A stretch of DNA of 64,000 nt from Rikenellaceae bacterium (lineage in GTDB: Bacteria > Bacteroidota > Bacteroidia > Bacteroidales > Rikenellaceae): assembly GCA_015060105.1 (NCBI GenBank), contig SUZD01000003.1, forward strand, positions 62,001 through 126,000. The letters are read 5' to 3'. The notes beneath the pieces were generated by a model, which saw nothing but the letters and a program-made list of their open reading frames with translations, was not told the origin of the DNA and ran no database searches. How positions within the stretch are numbered: the first letter of the stretch is position 1; every line of letters starts with the position of its first letter. Shown piece after piece: positions 52,168-60,631 of the stretch. Made by a program: the position numbers and the translations under genes.

Positions 52168-52854
52168 ATGACAAAACAGTGGACTATAATAGTGGCAGGG
52201 GGCGCAGGCCAAAGAATGGGCGCGCAAACCCCAAAGCAATTTCTCGAACTTCGAGGCGTACCCGTGCTGGTGCGTACCTTGCAAGCATTTCAGCAAGCCG
52301 TGCCCGATGGCGGTATCGTCGTCGTGCTGCCCGCCGAACACCACACAACGTGGGCGGAGATATGCACCAAATACGATGTTCCCGAACATATTACCGCTAC
52401 GGGTGGAGCGTCACGCTTCGACTCCGTGAAGGCGGGCTTGATGGCGGTACCTGAGGAGGCAAGCGTGATTGCAGTCCACGATGGCGTGCGCCCGTTCGTG
52501 AGCGAGGAACTTGTTCGACGTTGCTTTGCCGAGGCGGCAGCGTTTGGCTCGGCGGTGCCCGTTGTGCGCGCTGTGGACTCGTTCCGCAGAGTAACCGATA
52601 CGGGCTCCGAGTGTGTTAATCGTGACGAATTGCGAGCAGTGCAAACCCCGCAAGTGTTTGATGCCAAAGTTTTGCGACAAGCCTATGAAACGGGGAATGG
52701 CGCGGCATTTACCGATGATGCTTCGGTGGTTGAGGCTCTGACCGGTAGAGTGCATTTGACCGAGGGTGAGCGTACCAATATCAAAATCACAACCCCCTCG
52801 GACCTTCTTTTTGGCGAGGCCGTAATCGCTGCTTCGGGGCAAAATCTTTTATAA
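52168..52854 (+). CDS. ispD: 2-C-methyl-D-erythritol 4-phosphate cytidylyltransferase
   Basis: Third step of the MEP isoprenoid pathway: CTP + MEP to CDP-ME. The 228-residue Rossmann-like nucleotidyltransferase has VAGGAGQRMGAQTPKQFLEL (CTP-binding glycine loop with Arg and Lys), VAVHDGVRPFVS and RAVQTPQVFDA, and the C-terminal KITTPSDLLFGEA. It begins immediately after a consensus promoter and is followed 75 bp later by lpxK, which has its own promoter. Confidence 0.95.
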   Translation: MTKQWTIIVAGGAGQRMGAQTPKQFLELRGVPVLVRTLQAFQQAVPDGGIVVVLPAEHHTTWAEICTKYDVPEHITATGGASRFDSVKAGLMAVPEEASVIAVHDGVRPFVSEELVRRCFAEAAAFGSAVPVVRAVDSFRRVTDTGSECVNRDELRAVQTPQVFDAKVLRQAYETGNGAAFTDDASVVEALTGRVHLTEGERTNIKITTPSDLLFGEAVIAASGQNLL

Positions 52855-52879
52855 ATAAAAGATAAAAGTGCGGCTAAAT

Positions 52880-52910
52880 TTTGAAAGTTGAGTAAAAAGT
52901 TGTACTTTTG
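52880..52910 (+). promoter_or_regulatory. lpxK promoter, TTTG-N19-TACTTTTG
   Basis: TTTG at 52880-52883 and TACTTTTG at 52903-52910, 19 bp apart. The start predicted near 52916 precedes the TTG start codon by about 14 nt. Confidence 0.8.
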
Positions 52911-52929
52911 ATACGAAACTAACTATGCC

Positions 52930-54006
52930 TTGCTGAAAATTTTTGCATACCCCATTGCTTGGTTGTTCCGAATATATCTGAATATTCGGCACAAGCTGTT
53001 CGACCAGGGAACTATCAAATCTGTGAAGTTTACCAATGTCGTAACTATTTGTGTGGGTAATCTTACAGTTGGTGGAACGGGCAAAACTCCCTTTACCGAG
53101 ATGCTTATTGGCAGTTTGATGGGTAATCACAAGGTTGCCGTTTTGTCGCGTGGCTATGGTCGCCGTTCCAAGGGTTTTATCGAAGTTACGTCGCGCTCAT
53201 CTTATAAACAAGTGGGTGACGAGCCAAAACAGATGAAACTCAAATTCCCCGACGTGCCTATGTTTGTGTGCGAGAAGAGGGTTGATGGCGTCAATCGTAT
53301 TATGGAGCTGTATCCCGATACCGATGTAATCCTGCTTGATGATGCATTCCAACATCGCTATATCGACCCGACGGTCAATATCCTGCTTGTGGACTATAAC
53401 CGCCCCGTATTCGAAGACGACTTGCTGCCGGTGGGTAGTTTGCGTGATTTGCCGTCGCAGTTGCCTCGCGCACACTTTGTGTGTGTAACCAAGTGTTCGC
53501 CGACTATGACGCCGATTGATATGCGTGTGATGAAGAATGGCTTGCGACTGTTCCCGTATCAAGGTCTATTCTTTACCCGTATGGTTAGTGGTTCGCCCAT
53601 TCCCGTCTTCCCCGACGAGGCGATGCTGTCGATATTGCCTAACGGGCAGAATGTGCTGGCAATGGCGGCTATTGGTAATCCGGCTCCTTTTATCGAGGGC
53701 TTGGAGACCACCTATAAGATTGTGGACCAAATGTTGCTGCGTGACCATCACCCGTACAATGTCAATGATATGTACAAGATTGAGGAGCGATTGGAGAGCC
53801 TGCCCGACGATACGGTGATTATCGTTACCGAGAAGGACGCAGTCAAATTGACGGGCCGCAATCGTATCCCGCTCAATATTCGCAAGCGTTTGTACTATGT
53901 TTCGGTCAATATCTCGTTTACGGCCGACACCAAAGAGAACTTCCTAAAACAACTAGATAGCTATGTTAGAAAGAATCAAACGGACAGCCTCCTTTATACA
54001 AAATAA
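52930..54006 (+). CDS. lpxK: Tetraacyldisaccharide 4'-kinase
   Basis: Phosphorylates the 4' position of the lipid A disaccharide at the inner membrane. The 358-residue protein has an N-terminal membrane-associating helix (LKIFAYPIAWLFRIYLN), Walker A NLTVGGTGKTPF (44-55), SRGYGRRSKGF, DVILLDDAFQH (Walker B) and DYNRPVFEDDLLPVGSLRD. The start is a TTG at 52930: an ATG five bases earlier is out of frame and hits a stop after three codons. Its last 44 bp overlap the next gene. Confidence 0.93.
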   Translation: MLKIFAYPIAWLFRIYLNIRHKLFDQGTIKSVKFTNVVTICVGNLTVGGTGKTPFTEMLIGSLMGNHKVAVLSRGYGRRSKGFIEVTSRSSYKQVGDEPKQMKLKFPDVPMFVCEKRVDGVNRIMELYPDTDVILLDDAFQHRYIDPTVNILLVDYNRPVFEDDLLPVGSLRDLPSQLPRAHFVCVTKCSPTMTPIDMRVMKNGLRLFPYQGLFFTRMVSGSPIPVFPDEAMLSILPNGQNVLAMAAIGNPAPFIEGLETTYKIVDQMLLRDHHPYNVNDMYKIEERLESLPDDTVIIVTEKDAVKLTGRNRIPLNIRKRLYYVSVNISFTADTKENFLKQLDSYVRKNQTDSLLYTK

Positions 54007-54766
54007 GGTAGATTTCACCCCCGAGATTGGTATTATTCTCGGCACAGGCCTTGGTGGCTTGGTAGATAGCATTGATATTAAGGTAGCATTGGACTATACC
54101 GATATCCCCGATTTTCCCGTATCGACGGTGCAGGGTCACCACGGTCGTCTTATCTTTGGTATGTTGGGTGGTAAGCGTGTTGTTGCTATGCAGGGCCGTT
54201 TCCACCACTACGAGGGCTACCCTACACAAGAGGTTGTTTTCCCCGTTCGTGTTATGCGTATGTTGGGTATTAAACGCTTGTTTGTATCGAATGCGAGTGG
54301 CGGAATCAACACCTCGTTCCGTACGGGGGATTTGATGGTTATTACCGACCATATCAACTTGCTTCCCAATCCGCTTATCGGTCCCAATATCGAGGAACTT
54401 GGCCCGCGCTTTCCCGATATGCACAACTGCTACGATAAGGATATGATTGCGTTGGCGACCAAGGTTAGTGATGACTTGGGTATCAAACTTCAATATGGAG
54501 TTTATGTAGGTGGTACGGGTCCTACCTTCGAAACACAAGCCGAGTACCGCTATTTCAAAGCGATTGGAGGCGATACTGCGGGTATGAGTACTACACCCGA
54601 GGTTATAGCTGCTCGCCATATGGGTATCCCCGTATTTGCTGTTTCGGTTATAACCAACTGTGGCTTATCGGACGAGCCGGGTGACCACGAGGACGTTCAA
54701 CGTCAGGGCGCAAAGGCCGGCGTGCGAATGACACAACTATTTATTGAGATGATTAACAGATTGTAG
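53963..54766 (+). CDS. Purine nucleoside phosphorylase (class I, trimeric type)
   Basis: Cleaves purine (deoxy)nucleosides with phosphate to base and ribose 1-phosphate. 267 residues. Motifs: IGIILGTGLGGLVDSID (phosphate-binding), MQGRFHHYEGYP (phosphate His), VSNASGGINTSF, the purine-site GPTFETQAEYRYFKAIGGD, GMSTTPEVIAARHMGI and SVITNCGLS. It begins inside the last 44 bp of lpxK in another frame, suggesting translational coupling. ssb follows after 3 bp. Confidence 0.94.
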   Translation: MLERIKRTASFIQNKVDFTPEIGIILGTGLGGLVDSIDIKVALDYTDIPDFPVSTVQGHHGRLIFGMLGGKRVVAMQGRFHHYEGYPTQEVVFPVRVMRMLGIKRLFVSNASGGINTSFRTGDLMVITDHINLLPNPLIGPNIEELGPRFPDMHNCYDKDMIALATKVSDDLGIKLQYGVYVGGTGPTFETQAEYRYFKAIGGDTAGMSTTPEVIAARHMGIPVFAVSVITNCGLSDEPGDHEDVQRQGAKAGVRMTQLFIEMINRL

Positions 54767-54769
54767 GCT

Positions 54770-55249
54770 ATGATAAATAAAGCGATAATTGTAGGAAATG
54801 TGGGTGCTGACCCCGAAATCAGAACATTGGAGAGTGGCGTTAAAGTGTGCCGTGTTCGTGTTGCGACTACCGAGCGTGTGCGTAAAGATGACGGTTGGGG
54901 TGACCATACCGAGTGGCATACAGTAGTTTTGTGGCGTGGCTTGGCCGATGTTGCCGACCGCTATGTGCGTAAAGGCTCTCAAATCTATGTCGAGGGCCCG
55001 ATGCGTAGCAACGAGTGGACCGATAAGGAGGGTAATCGTCGTTTTACGGTTGAGATTATTGCTACCGATATGAAACTTCTTGGTCGCCGCGAGGGTGGTG
55101 CATCTTCGGCTGCTCCTGCTGGCGCTGTATCGTCGGGTGCTGCAACAACCTATACTCCGACAGCTGCTCCTGCGGCTGCACCTGTGGCTCAACCCGCAAC
55201 ACCTGCGGTTGCGCCTAATGTTGCTGACGAGGACGACCTTCCTTTCTAA
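54770..55249 (+). CDS. ssb: Single-stranded DNA-binding protein
   Basis: Coats single-stranded DNA during replication and repair. The 159-residue protein has an N-terminal OB-fold (about 1-105, KAIIVGNVGADPEIRTLESG, WHTVVLWRGLADVADRYVRK, IYVEGPMRSNEWTDKEGN). An Ala/Pro/Thr-rich linker follows (about 108-148). The acidic tip DEDDLPF binds partner proteins such as RecO, which is encoded about 1.8 kb downstream. It closes the lpxK-PNP-ssb transcript. Confidence 0.95.
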   Translation: MINKAIIVGNVGADPEIRTLESGVKVCRVRVATTERVRKDDGWGDHTEWHTVVLWRGLADVADRYVRKGSQIYVEGPMRSNEWTDKEGNRRFTVEIIATDMKLLGRREGGASSAAPAGAVSSGAATTYTPTAAPAAAPVAQPATPAVAPNVADEDDLPF

Positions 55250-55275
55250 TAAAGAAAAGTATAACATAAGAGATG

Positions 55276-55300
55276 GGCGTGTTTATTGGACACGCCTTTT
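55276..55300 (+). terminator. Terminator of ssb
   Basis: GGCGTGT/ACACGCC stem with a 7-nt loop followed by TTTTG. Short but well placed 26 bp after the ssb stop. Confidence 0.7.
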
Positions 55301-55312
55301 GTATATAGGAAT

Positions 55313-57040
55313 ATGAAACGAATCGTAATGCTATTTGCAGGCGTGCTTGCTACACTGTGTGCAGCAGCCCAAACTACTTGGTATAACCCCGTTGAGGCCG
55401 GATTTCCCGTAATTCAAGGTCAAGGCTGGCCTACGGAGGTACGCCAAAATCCGTATCATCGTTTCCCCGCAAGGGTCAATGGAACGGTGCGTAAGGCTGT
55501 GTGGGGACTTTCTACTGATTGTGCAGGCGAGAGTATCGAGTTTACCACCAATGCTACGAATATTACTGTTCGCTATACGGTGGCTTATGGTCACGCAATG
55601 TCTCATATGCCCAAAACGGGTGTTACGGGTGTGGACCTCTATACCCGTACCCGCCACGGTGACGAGATTTGGGTTGCCGGCCGCTACTCGTTTAAGGATA
55701 CGGTAACCTATACCTATGGCCCTATCAATTTCGATAATAGCGCGAAACACGAACACACCTATACTCTGTTTCTTCCGCCCTATAACTCGGTGAAATGGTT
55801 GGAAATAGGTGTCGATGAGGACAGTAAATTCCGCTTCGAGCCTTTGCGCGAGGAGAAACCTATTGTGGCTTATGGTACATCAATCGGTCAGGGTGCGTGT
55901 GCATCGCGCCCGGGTATGATTTGGAGTAATATTCTGCAACGCCGTATGGATCGTACGGTTATGAACTTTGGTTTTTCGGGTAACGCCTTTTTCGAGAAGG
56001 AGGTTATCAACCTTTTGGGCGAGATTGATGCCAAAGTGTATATCCTTGATGCTCTCCCCAATTCGCATACAATGCCTTATGAACAGTTGCGTGATACTAT
56101 TATGGCGGCAGTCCATCGTCTGCGTTCGGTGCGCCCCACAACACCAATCCTGCTTGCCGACCACTTGGGCTATCCTCACGGCAAAGCGATAGAGTATTGG
56201 CGCAATCAGGAACGCCACGCCAACGCTGCACAAAAGGCGGCTTATGATTCGCTTTGTGCCGAGGGCGTCGAGCATATCTATCACTTGACCTATGACGAGA
56301 TAGCTCTGCCGATGGACGCAACGGTTGAGGCTATTCATGCCTCGGATTATGGTATGAAGGTCTATGCCGATGCCTATGAGCGAGAGCTGCGCGCGATCCT
56401 TGACGAAGAGGTGGGCGATAAAACAACGATGCGTCCCGTGCGCCAATCGCGTGATTTCTATGATTGGAATGAACGCCACCGCCGTAAACTTGTCGAGAGC
56501 CGAGGCCAACACTATCCGTTGGTGCTTATCGGAAACTCGATAGTTCATCAATGGGGTGGTGAGCCCGGCTTCCGTATCCAACGAGGAGCCGATGTCTGGA
56601 ACGAGCAGTTGAAGGGGGTGCTCAATTTGGGCTATGGCTGGGACCGCATCGAGAATGTGTTGTGGCGTCTGTATCACGACGAGGTTGATTACTTTACCGC
56701 CGACCGTATCGTATTGATGATTGGCACCAACAATCTGCCATATACCTCCGACGAGGATATTGTCGATGGCCTTCGCCTGCTGTTGCAACAACTTGCCGAA
56801 CGTCGCCCCGAAGCAGAGCTGACTATGCTGGGTATTCTTCCCCGCCATAATTTGGAAAAACGAGTGGCCGACCTCAATCGCAAAATTGCCCGTATGGCAC
56901 GTGAACTTGGCGTCAAATATGCCGACCCGGGTCGCAACCTGTTGGGTAAGGGTGGCAAGATTATCGACTCAATGTTTGTTGATGGCCTTCACCCTTCGGC
57001 TGCGGGCTATGCTGCAATTGTTGATGGTATCGCACAATAG
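55313..57040 (+). CDS. Exported protein with two SGNH/GDSL hydrolase domains
   Basis: Secreted 575-residue protein: signal peptide 1-20 (LCAAAQT), then a beta-sandwich (about 25-185) of the kind that precedes SGNH hydrolases. A first SGNH domain (about 190-370) has nucleophile in VAYGTSIGQGACASRPG, NFGFSGNAFFEKE and HASDYGM. A second (about 385-575) has VLIGNSIVHQWGG, LNLGYGWDRIENVLW, VLMIGTNNL and VDGLHPSAAGY (catalytic Asp-x2-His). The second domain is the more canonical. Likely removes acyl (e.g. acetyl) groups from glycans outside the cytoplasm. I chose the ATG at 55313 because the longer frame overlaps the ssb terminator. Confidence 0.87.
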   Translation: MKRIVMLFAGVLATLCAAAQTTWYNPVEAGFPVIQGQGWPTEVRQNPYHRFPARVNGTVRKAVWGLSTDCAGESIEFTTNATNITVRYTVAYGHAMSHMPKTGVTGVDLYTRTRHGDEIWVAGRYSFKDTVTYTYGPINFDNSAKHEHTYTLFLPPYNSVKWLEIGVDEDSKFRFEPLREEKPIVAYGTSIGQGACASRPGMIWSNILQRRMDRTVMNFGFSGNAFFEKEVINLLGEIDAKVYILDALPNSHTMPYEQLRDTIMAAVHRLRSVRPTTPILLADHLGYPHGKAIEYWRNQERHANAAQKAAYDSLCAEGVEHIYHLTYDEIALPMDATVEAIHASDYGMKVYADAYERELRAILDEEVGDKTTMRPVRQSRDFYDWNERHRRKLVESRGQHYPLVLIGNSIVHQWGGEPGFRIQRGADVWNEQLKGVLNLGYGWDRIENVLWRLYHDEVDYFTADRIVLMIGTNNLPYTSDEDIVDGLRLLLQQLAERRPEAELTMLGILPRHNLEKRVADLNRKIARMARELGVKYADPGRNLLGKGGKIIDSMFVDGLHPSAAGYAAIVDGIAQ

Positions 57041-57046
57041 GGTAGT

Positions 57047-57772
57047 ATGCGAAATTATAAGGCTACGGGCGTAGTTCTGCACACGCTGAAATATGGCGAT
57101 AATTCACTTGTCGTTTTTATGCTGACCGACCTCAAAGGGCGTGCATCGTTTATGGTTCGGGGCGTGAAGAGTGGGCGAGGGGGTAATAAATTGGCCCTGT
57201 TTCAACCGATGTTTGTGGTCGAGTTCGAGGCGGTGTCGTCGCCCAAAGCGCAGATGGATACCCTGCGAGATGTACACTCTGCTTTGCCGCTCGAAAGCCT
57301 GCCATTCGATATTGTCAAGAGTACGATAGCACTGTTTATGGCCGAGGTGTTGTATCGCTTGGTGCGTGATGTCGAGCCCGAATCTCCGCTGTTTGATTTT
57401 GTTTGCAATGTTGTGCAGAGCCTCGATGAAGCGCAGTCTGGTGTGGCTAATTTTCACTTGAAGTTTATGGTCGAGTTGGCCCGCCATATGGGATTTTATC
57501 CATCAGGCGACTATCGTGAGGGCGATGTTCTTGATATTCGCGAAGGTGTGTTTGTGGGTGCCGAGCCTGCGCACGGTGCTGCAATGAGTGTCGAGAACTC
57601 TCGTACTCTTGCCCGTTTTATGCAGACCGATTTCGATAGTTTGGATACCGTTCCGATGAATCGCACCTCGCGTGATGCGTTTTTGTCGGCAATGCTCGAA
57701 TACTTTGATTATCATCTCGACTCGGTGCGAAATATCCGCTCGGTCGAGATTCTGCGAACCGTCTTTGGTTGA
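57047..57772 (+). CDS. recO: DNA repair protein RecO
   Basis: Recombination mediator that, with RecR, loads RecA on SSB-coated DNA. 241 residues. N-terminal OB-fold: YKATGVVLHTLKYGDNSLVV, GRASFMVRGVKSGRGG, followed by a helical domain (about 85-235). The four zinc cysteines found in some RecO proteins are absent, as is common in Bacteroidota. It follows the SGNH gene by 6 bp. Its stop codon is directly adjacent to the stop codon of the convergent GT2 gene (no intergenic base). Confidence 0.9.
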   Translation: MRNYKATGVVLHTLKYGDNSLVVFMLTDLKGRASFMVRGVKSGRGGNKLALFQPMFVVEFEAVSSPKAQMDTLRDVHSALPLESLPFDIVKSTIALFMAEVLYRLVRDVEPESPLFDFVCNVVQSLDEAQSGVANFHLKFMVELARHMGFYPSGDYREGDVLDIREGVFVGAEPAHGAAMSVENSRTLARFMQTDFDSLDTVPMNRTSRDAFLSAMLEYFDYHLDSVRNIRSVEILRTVFG

Positions 57773-58696
57773 TTATAAACCTCGACGGGCGATTTTCCAC
57801 GCAAGATAGGTGTATGTGGTGTGAAACCAACGACGAAGAGTAGTTGGTAAGGCGTTCATTATCCTCAAACGCCACCACAACTTGCGACTTTGACGATTGT
57901 AGGCGTAAAAACGAAGTCGCCGCGCGGCATCTTCTCTTCCACCTTTGGCACTTATTACAATCGCTTTACCCAACTCCACGCGGGCGATATACTCGTTGAG
58001 CGAGGGGCGTGCTTCGTCATAAAACTCCTCGAAAGAGTAGGGCGTACTTTCGGCGCGATAGATGGCCGAAGAACGATTTGACGCAGCCATATAGTAATCC
58101 GTCAATCTCAACGGGGTGTAACAAACCTTGTACTCTCGTGCAATTTTAACCCACATATATTGGTCGCCACCAAGTCGCATACCCACAGGAAAACCACCAA
58201 CCCGTTCCACCACTTCGGCAGGAATGACACTCGCCGACGGAATGGCAACATAACGCGTCATCGACTCGGCAAAGAAATCCTCGACCACTCCTCGCTCGCT
58301 TGGCGAGTTACTTGGGTGACGACCATCGGTGTTGATGATGTCGAATGCCGAACAATACAGACCACACGAGGGATATTCCTCGATAAGAGCTGCCATCTCG
58401 GCCAAAAAATCGGGCTTCCACACATCATCGGCATCGATAAGCGCATAGTACGTTCCCGAAGCCTCGCTCATCGCTCTGTTGCGTGCAGCACACTCACCGC
58501 CATTCTCTTGACAGATGAGTTTGATGAGTGGCGACGAGATAGCGCGAACAATCTCGGCACTGTTGTCTGTTGAGCCGTCATCAACAACCACAATCTCGTA
58601 TGGCTGTTTGGTTTGAGCCAATACGGAGCGCAAGGTACGCTCAATCTCGGCGGCCTTGTTGTAGAGTGGGATTATAACCGAAAACTTAACGCTCAT
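57773..58696 (-). CDS. GT2-family glycosyltransferase
   Basis: Inverting GT-A glycosyltransferase, 307 residues, no multi-pass membrane domain. N-terminal nucleotide-sugar domain: FSVIIPLYNKAAEIERTLRS, IVVVDDGSTDNSAEIV, CAARNRAM, and metal-binding DxD in YYALIDADDVWKPDFL. The C-terminus is basic with amphipathic helices. It overlaps the Stealth gene by 11 bp and is last in the kinase-trxB-glycan operon. Probably builds a surface polysaccharide or glycoconjugate. Confidence 0.9.
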   Translation of the reverse strand: MSVKFSVIIPLYNKAAEIERTLRSVLAQTKQPYEIVVVDDGSTDNSAEIVRAISSPLIKLICQENGGECAARNRAMSEASGTYYALIDADDVWKPDFLAEMAALIEEYPSCGLYCSAFDIINTDGRHPSNSPSERGVVEDFFAESMTRYVAIPSASVIPAEVVERVGGFPVGMRLGGDQYMWVKIAREYKVCYTPLRLTDYYMAASNRSSAIYRAESTPYSFEEFYDEARPSLNEYIARVELGKAIVISAKGGREDAARRLRFYAYNRQSRKLWWRLRIMNALPTTLRRWFHTTYTYLAWKIARRGL

Positions 58697-59684
58697 AACT
58701 GCATTTTTCGGGTAGAGTGGTTTGTAGAGCCTCCAACAACTGTCGTTGAACGCTCTCGAAATCTTTTATCTGTGTGCTGTCGTTCAGGCAGTACATTGCG
58801 TATCGTTGGTGGGTAATGTAGTCGCAGATGTCGCCAATGCGCTCCTCGCCCAAGGTGTCGAGTTTGGTGTCGCTCTCCGAGATGGGAGCAAAACGACCCG
58901 ACAACAACTGCTCGTAACGCACGACCCAGCAATTCACACCATCGTTGCTGCGGGAACGACTGCTGCAAGTGCGCTCCAAAACCTCTCGTTCCTCGTCCCA
59001 CATCTGGTCAAACACCTCTCGCAAGAATGGTTGAGGCATATGGGTATCGGTCAGCGCAGGTATGGTGTTCCAAACAGCCAAGTTGAGTGTTTTCAGAATA
59101 TTGCGCAGACCATATCGGGGCGAAAACCACTTACAGGGGTGCTTGCGCAACACCTCTCGCAAGTTGTAACGACGATTTATCATCTCGCTCATATTGAGCA
59201 CTGCGTGACTTATCGAGCAGTGTGCAATTAACGACAAACGCGCCATATCGCAGGGTAGCCCTCCTCGGAAAAAACGCTCGGGCGTAACGGGTCGTCCCAA
59301 CATCATATCATCGTTGAAATAGACAAAATGGTCAGCTAAGCCCTCGATGCGATGCATATTTAACTCTATCGGGCGCGATGCAAAGGTGGGAAGATATTGG
59401 GCTGGAATGTAATCGGCGTGACGCACAACATTGAGGCGTGGGTTTGATGTATCGAGCCACTCGGGCAGGTGTCCCCAAGTGATGAAGTGTATGCGCCTAA
59501 CCCAAGGGGCATACTTCTCTACGGCTCGAAACCAATAGCGCAATGTTCCCCAATCACGATATCGAATAGGCGAGGTATTCTCGCTTCCGTCGGGCGTGCA
59601 GTATTGTCGATACTCCTTCTGCCACGCAGGGTCGGAGCCATCAACCCAAGTGATGACAAAATCTATGTCGTGTGTCTGTGTCAT
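58686..59684 (-). CDS. Stealth-family sugar-phosphate transferase
   Basis: 332-residue member of the Stealth family, whose members transfer a sugar-1-phosphate from a nucleotide sugar to make phosphodiester-linked capsular or surface polysaccharides. Conserved region 1 is DIDFVITWVDGSDPAWQKEY (6-25), CR2 includes RYRDWGTLRYWFRAVEKYAP and FITWGHLPEWL, and CR3 ends VYFNDDMMLGRPV (near 120-133). It starts in an ATGA overlap with the LuxE-like gene and overlaps the GT2 gene, so the three are probably co-translated. Acceptor and donor are unknown. Confidence 0.9.
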   Translation of the reverse strand: MTQTHDIDFVITWVDGSDPAWQKEYRQYCTPDGSENTSPIRYRDWGTLRYWFRAVEKYAPWVRRIHFITWGHLPEWLDTSNPRLNVVRHADYIPAQYLPTFASRPIELNMHRIEGLADHFVYFNDDMMLGRPVTPERFFRGGLPCDMARLSLIAHCSISHAVLNMSEMINRRYNLREVLRKHPCKWFSPRYGLRNILKTLNLAVWNTIPALTDTHMPQPFLREVFDQMWDEEREVLERTCSSRSRSNDGVNCWVVRYEQLLSGRFAPISESDTKLDTLGEERIGDICDYITHQRYAMYCLNDSTQIKDFESVQRQLLEALQTTLPEKCSYER

Positions 59685-60628
59685 TGTACAAGCAGATTAC
59701 ATCCTCTAATATCACTATGACTTATGCGTCCGTCAATGCTGAACGCTCCGTCTGCTGCAATTGTGCCAACATCGCCCGTTGCGATAAAGGCTATACTATC
59801 TCGACTTGCAAGGTCGATAATGTTGATGCCGCCTCGTCCTATGCGTCGAACATCTGTCGGGTCGGCAGTGTCGCGCACCAAAACCTTCATCCAATCGGGC
59901 GTGCGGAAAATGCCGCCTCCGCAACTATACGCCTGCGAGGTCAGTTCGGCCATACCATACTCCGAGTGGACAACATCAATATTGAACGCTTCGCACAACA
60001 CCGAGTGAAGTTCCGCCTTGCTTAACTCCTTGCGTTTGCCCTTCATGCCACCCGTCTCCATAACAATAGTACCTCGTAGGTCGGGCCTTCGCTCTGCCAA
60101 GTCGAGTAGGGCATAGGTAACTCCAATCAGCACCTTTGGTCCCTTGTCCTCGGCCATATCGCAAAGCAATTTATCGTGGTCGTAAAGGTAGAAGCCGCCA
60201 CCTCGTCCTCTGCGAATAAGTCCATCGACCATATAAATCAGCGACGAGCCGTCACGCTCCAAGTACGACGGCAACAGACCATAAAAACTCCAATCCGAAA
60301 CACTCCCGTAGAACTTTTCAAAACCCCTGACGAAAGCCTCCTCATATATAGCCAAATCGGCCATATAGTGTTTCGATGGAGTCGTTCCGCCCGTATTGCT
60401 GCTTGTGAAAATTTTGGTAGGCGGAGTGTCGGCCGAGTAGAAACATTGGCTCTTGAAGAGTTCGACAGGCACAAACGGAATCTGCTCGATGGTTGTAACC
60501 TCGTCGGGTGTCACCTCCATCAACTCCAACCACTCGGCATAGGGCTTGCATCGTTGGGCTTGCCAGCGAAAAAGTTCCAAAGCCCGTTGGTCAAACTCCT
60601 CGGGTTGTATGTCCCAAAACGGTTTCAA
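59681..60628 (-). CDS. LuxE/acyl-protein-synthetase-like adenylating enzyme
   Basis: 315-residue protein similar to LuxE, the acyl-protein synthetase of fatty-acid reductase systems, within the ANL (adenylate-forming) superfamily. Visible: EQIPFVPVELFKSQCFYS, the P-loop-like FTSSNTGGTTPSKHYM (78-93), YGLLPSYLERDGSSLIYM, VMETGGMKGKRKELSK and HSEYGMAELTSQAYSCGG. It probably activates an acyl or aryl acid and hands it to a carrier or amine. It lies 3 bp after trxB and overlaps the Stealth gene. A LuxC-type reductase is not present, so the role is not bioluminescence-like reduction. Confidence 0.82.
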   Translation of the reverse strand: MKPFWDIQPEEFDQRALELFRWQAQRCKPYAEWLELMEVTPDEVTTIEQIPFVPVELFKSQCFYSADTPPTKIFTSSNTGGTTPSKHYMADLAIYEEAFVRGFEKFYGSVSDWSFYGLLPSYLERDGSSLIYMVDGLIRRGRGGGFYLYDHDKLLCDMAEDKGPKVLIGVTYALLDLAERRPDLRGTIVMETGGMKGKRKELSKAELHSVLCEAFNIDVVHSEYGMAELTSQAYSCGGGIFRTPDWMKVLVRDTADPTDVRRIGRGGINIIDLASRDSIAFIATGDVGTIAADGAFSIDGRISHSDIRGCNLLVQ

Positions 60629-60631
60629 TCT

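Noticed and set aside
57773-58696. Frameshift or missing intergenic region between recO and the GT2 gene
   Set aside because: Both proteins end at normal family positions; the stop codons are simply adjacent in a convergent arrangement.
59681-60628. Phenylacetate-CoA ligase (PaaK)
   Set aside because: Related fold, but at 315 residues it is too short and the N-terminal PFVPVELFKS and STGG-like loop fit LuxE better.
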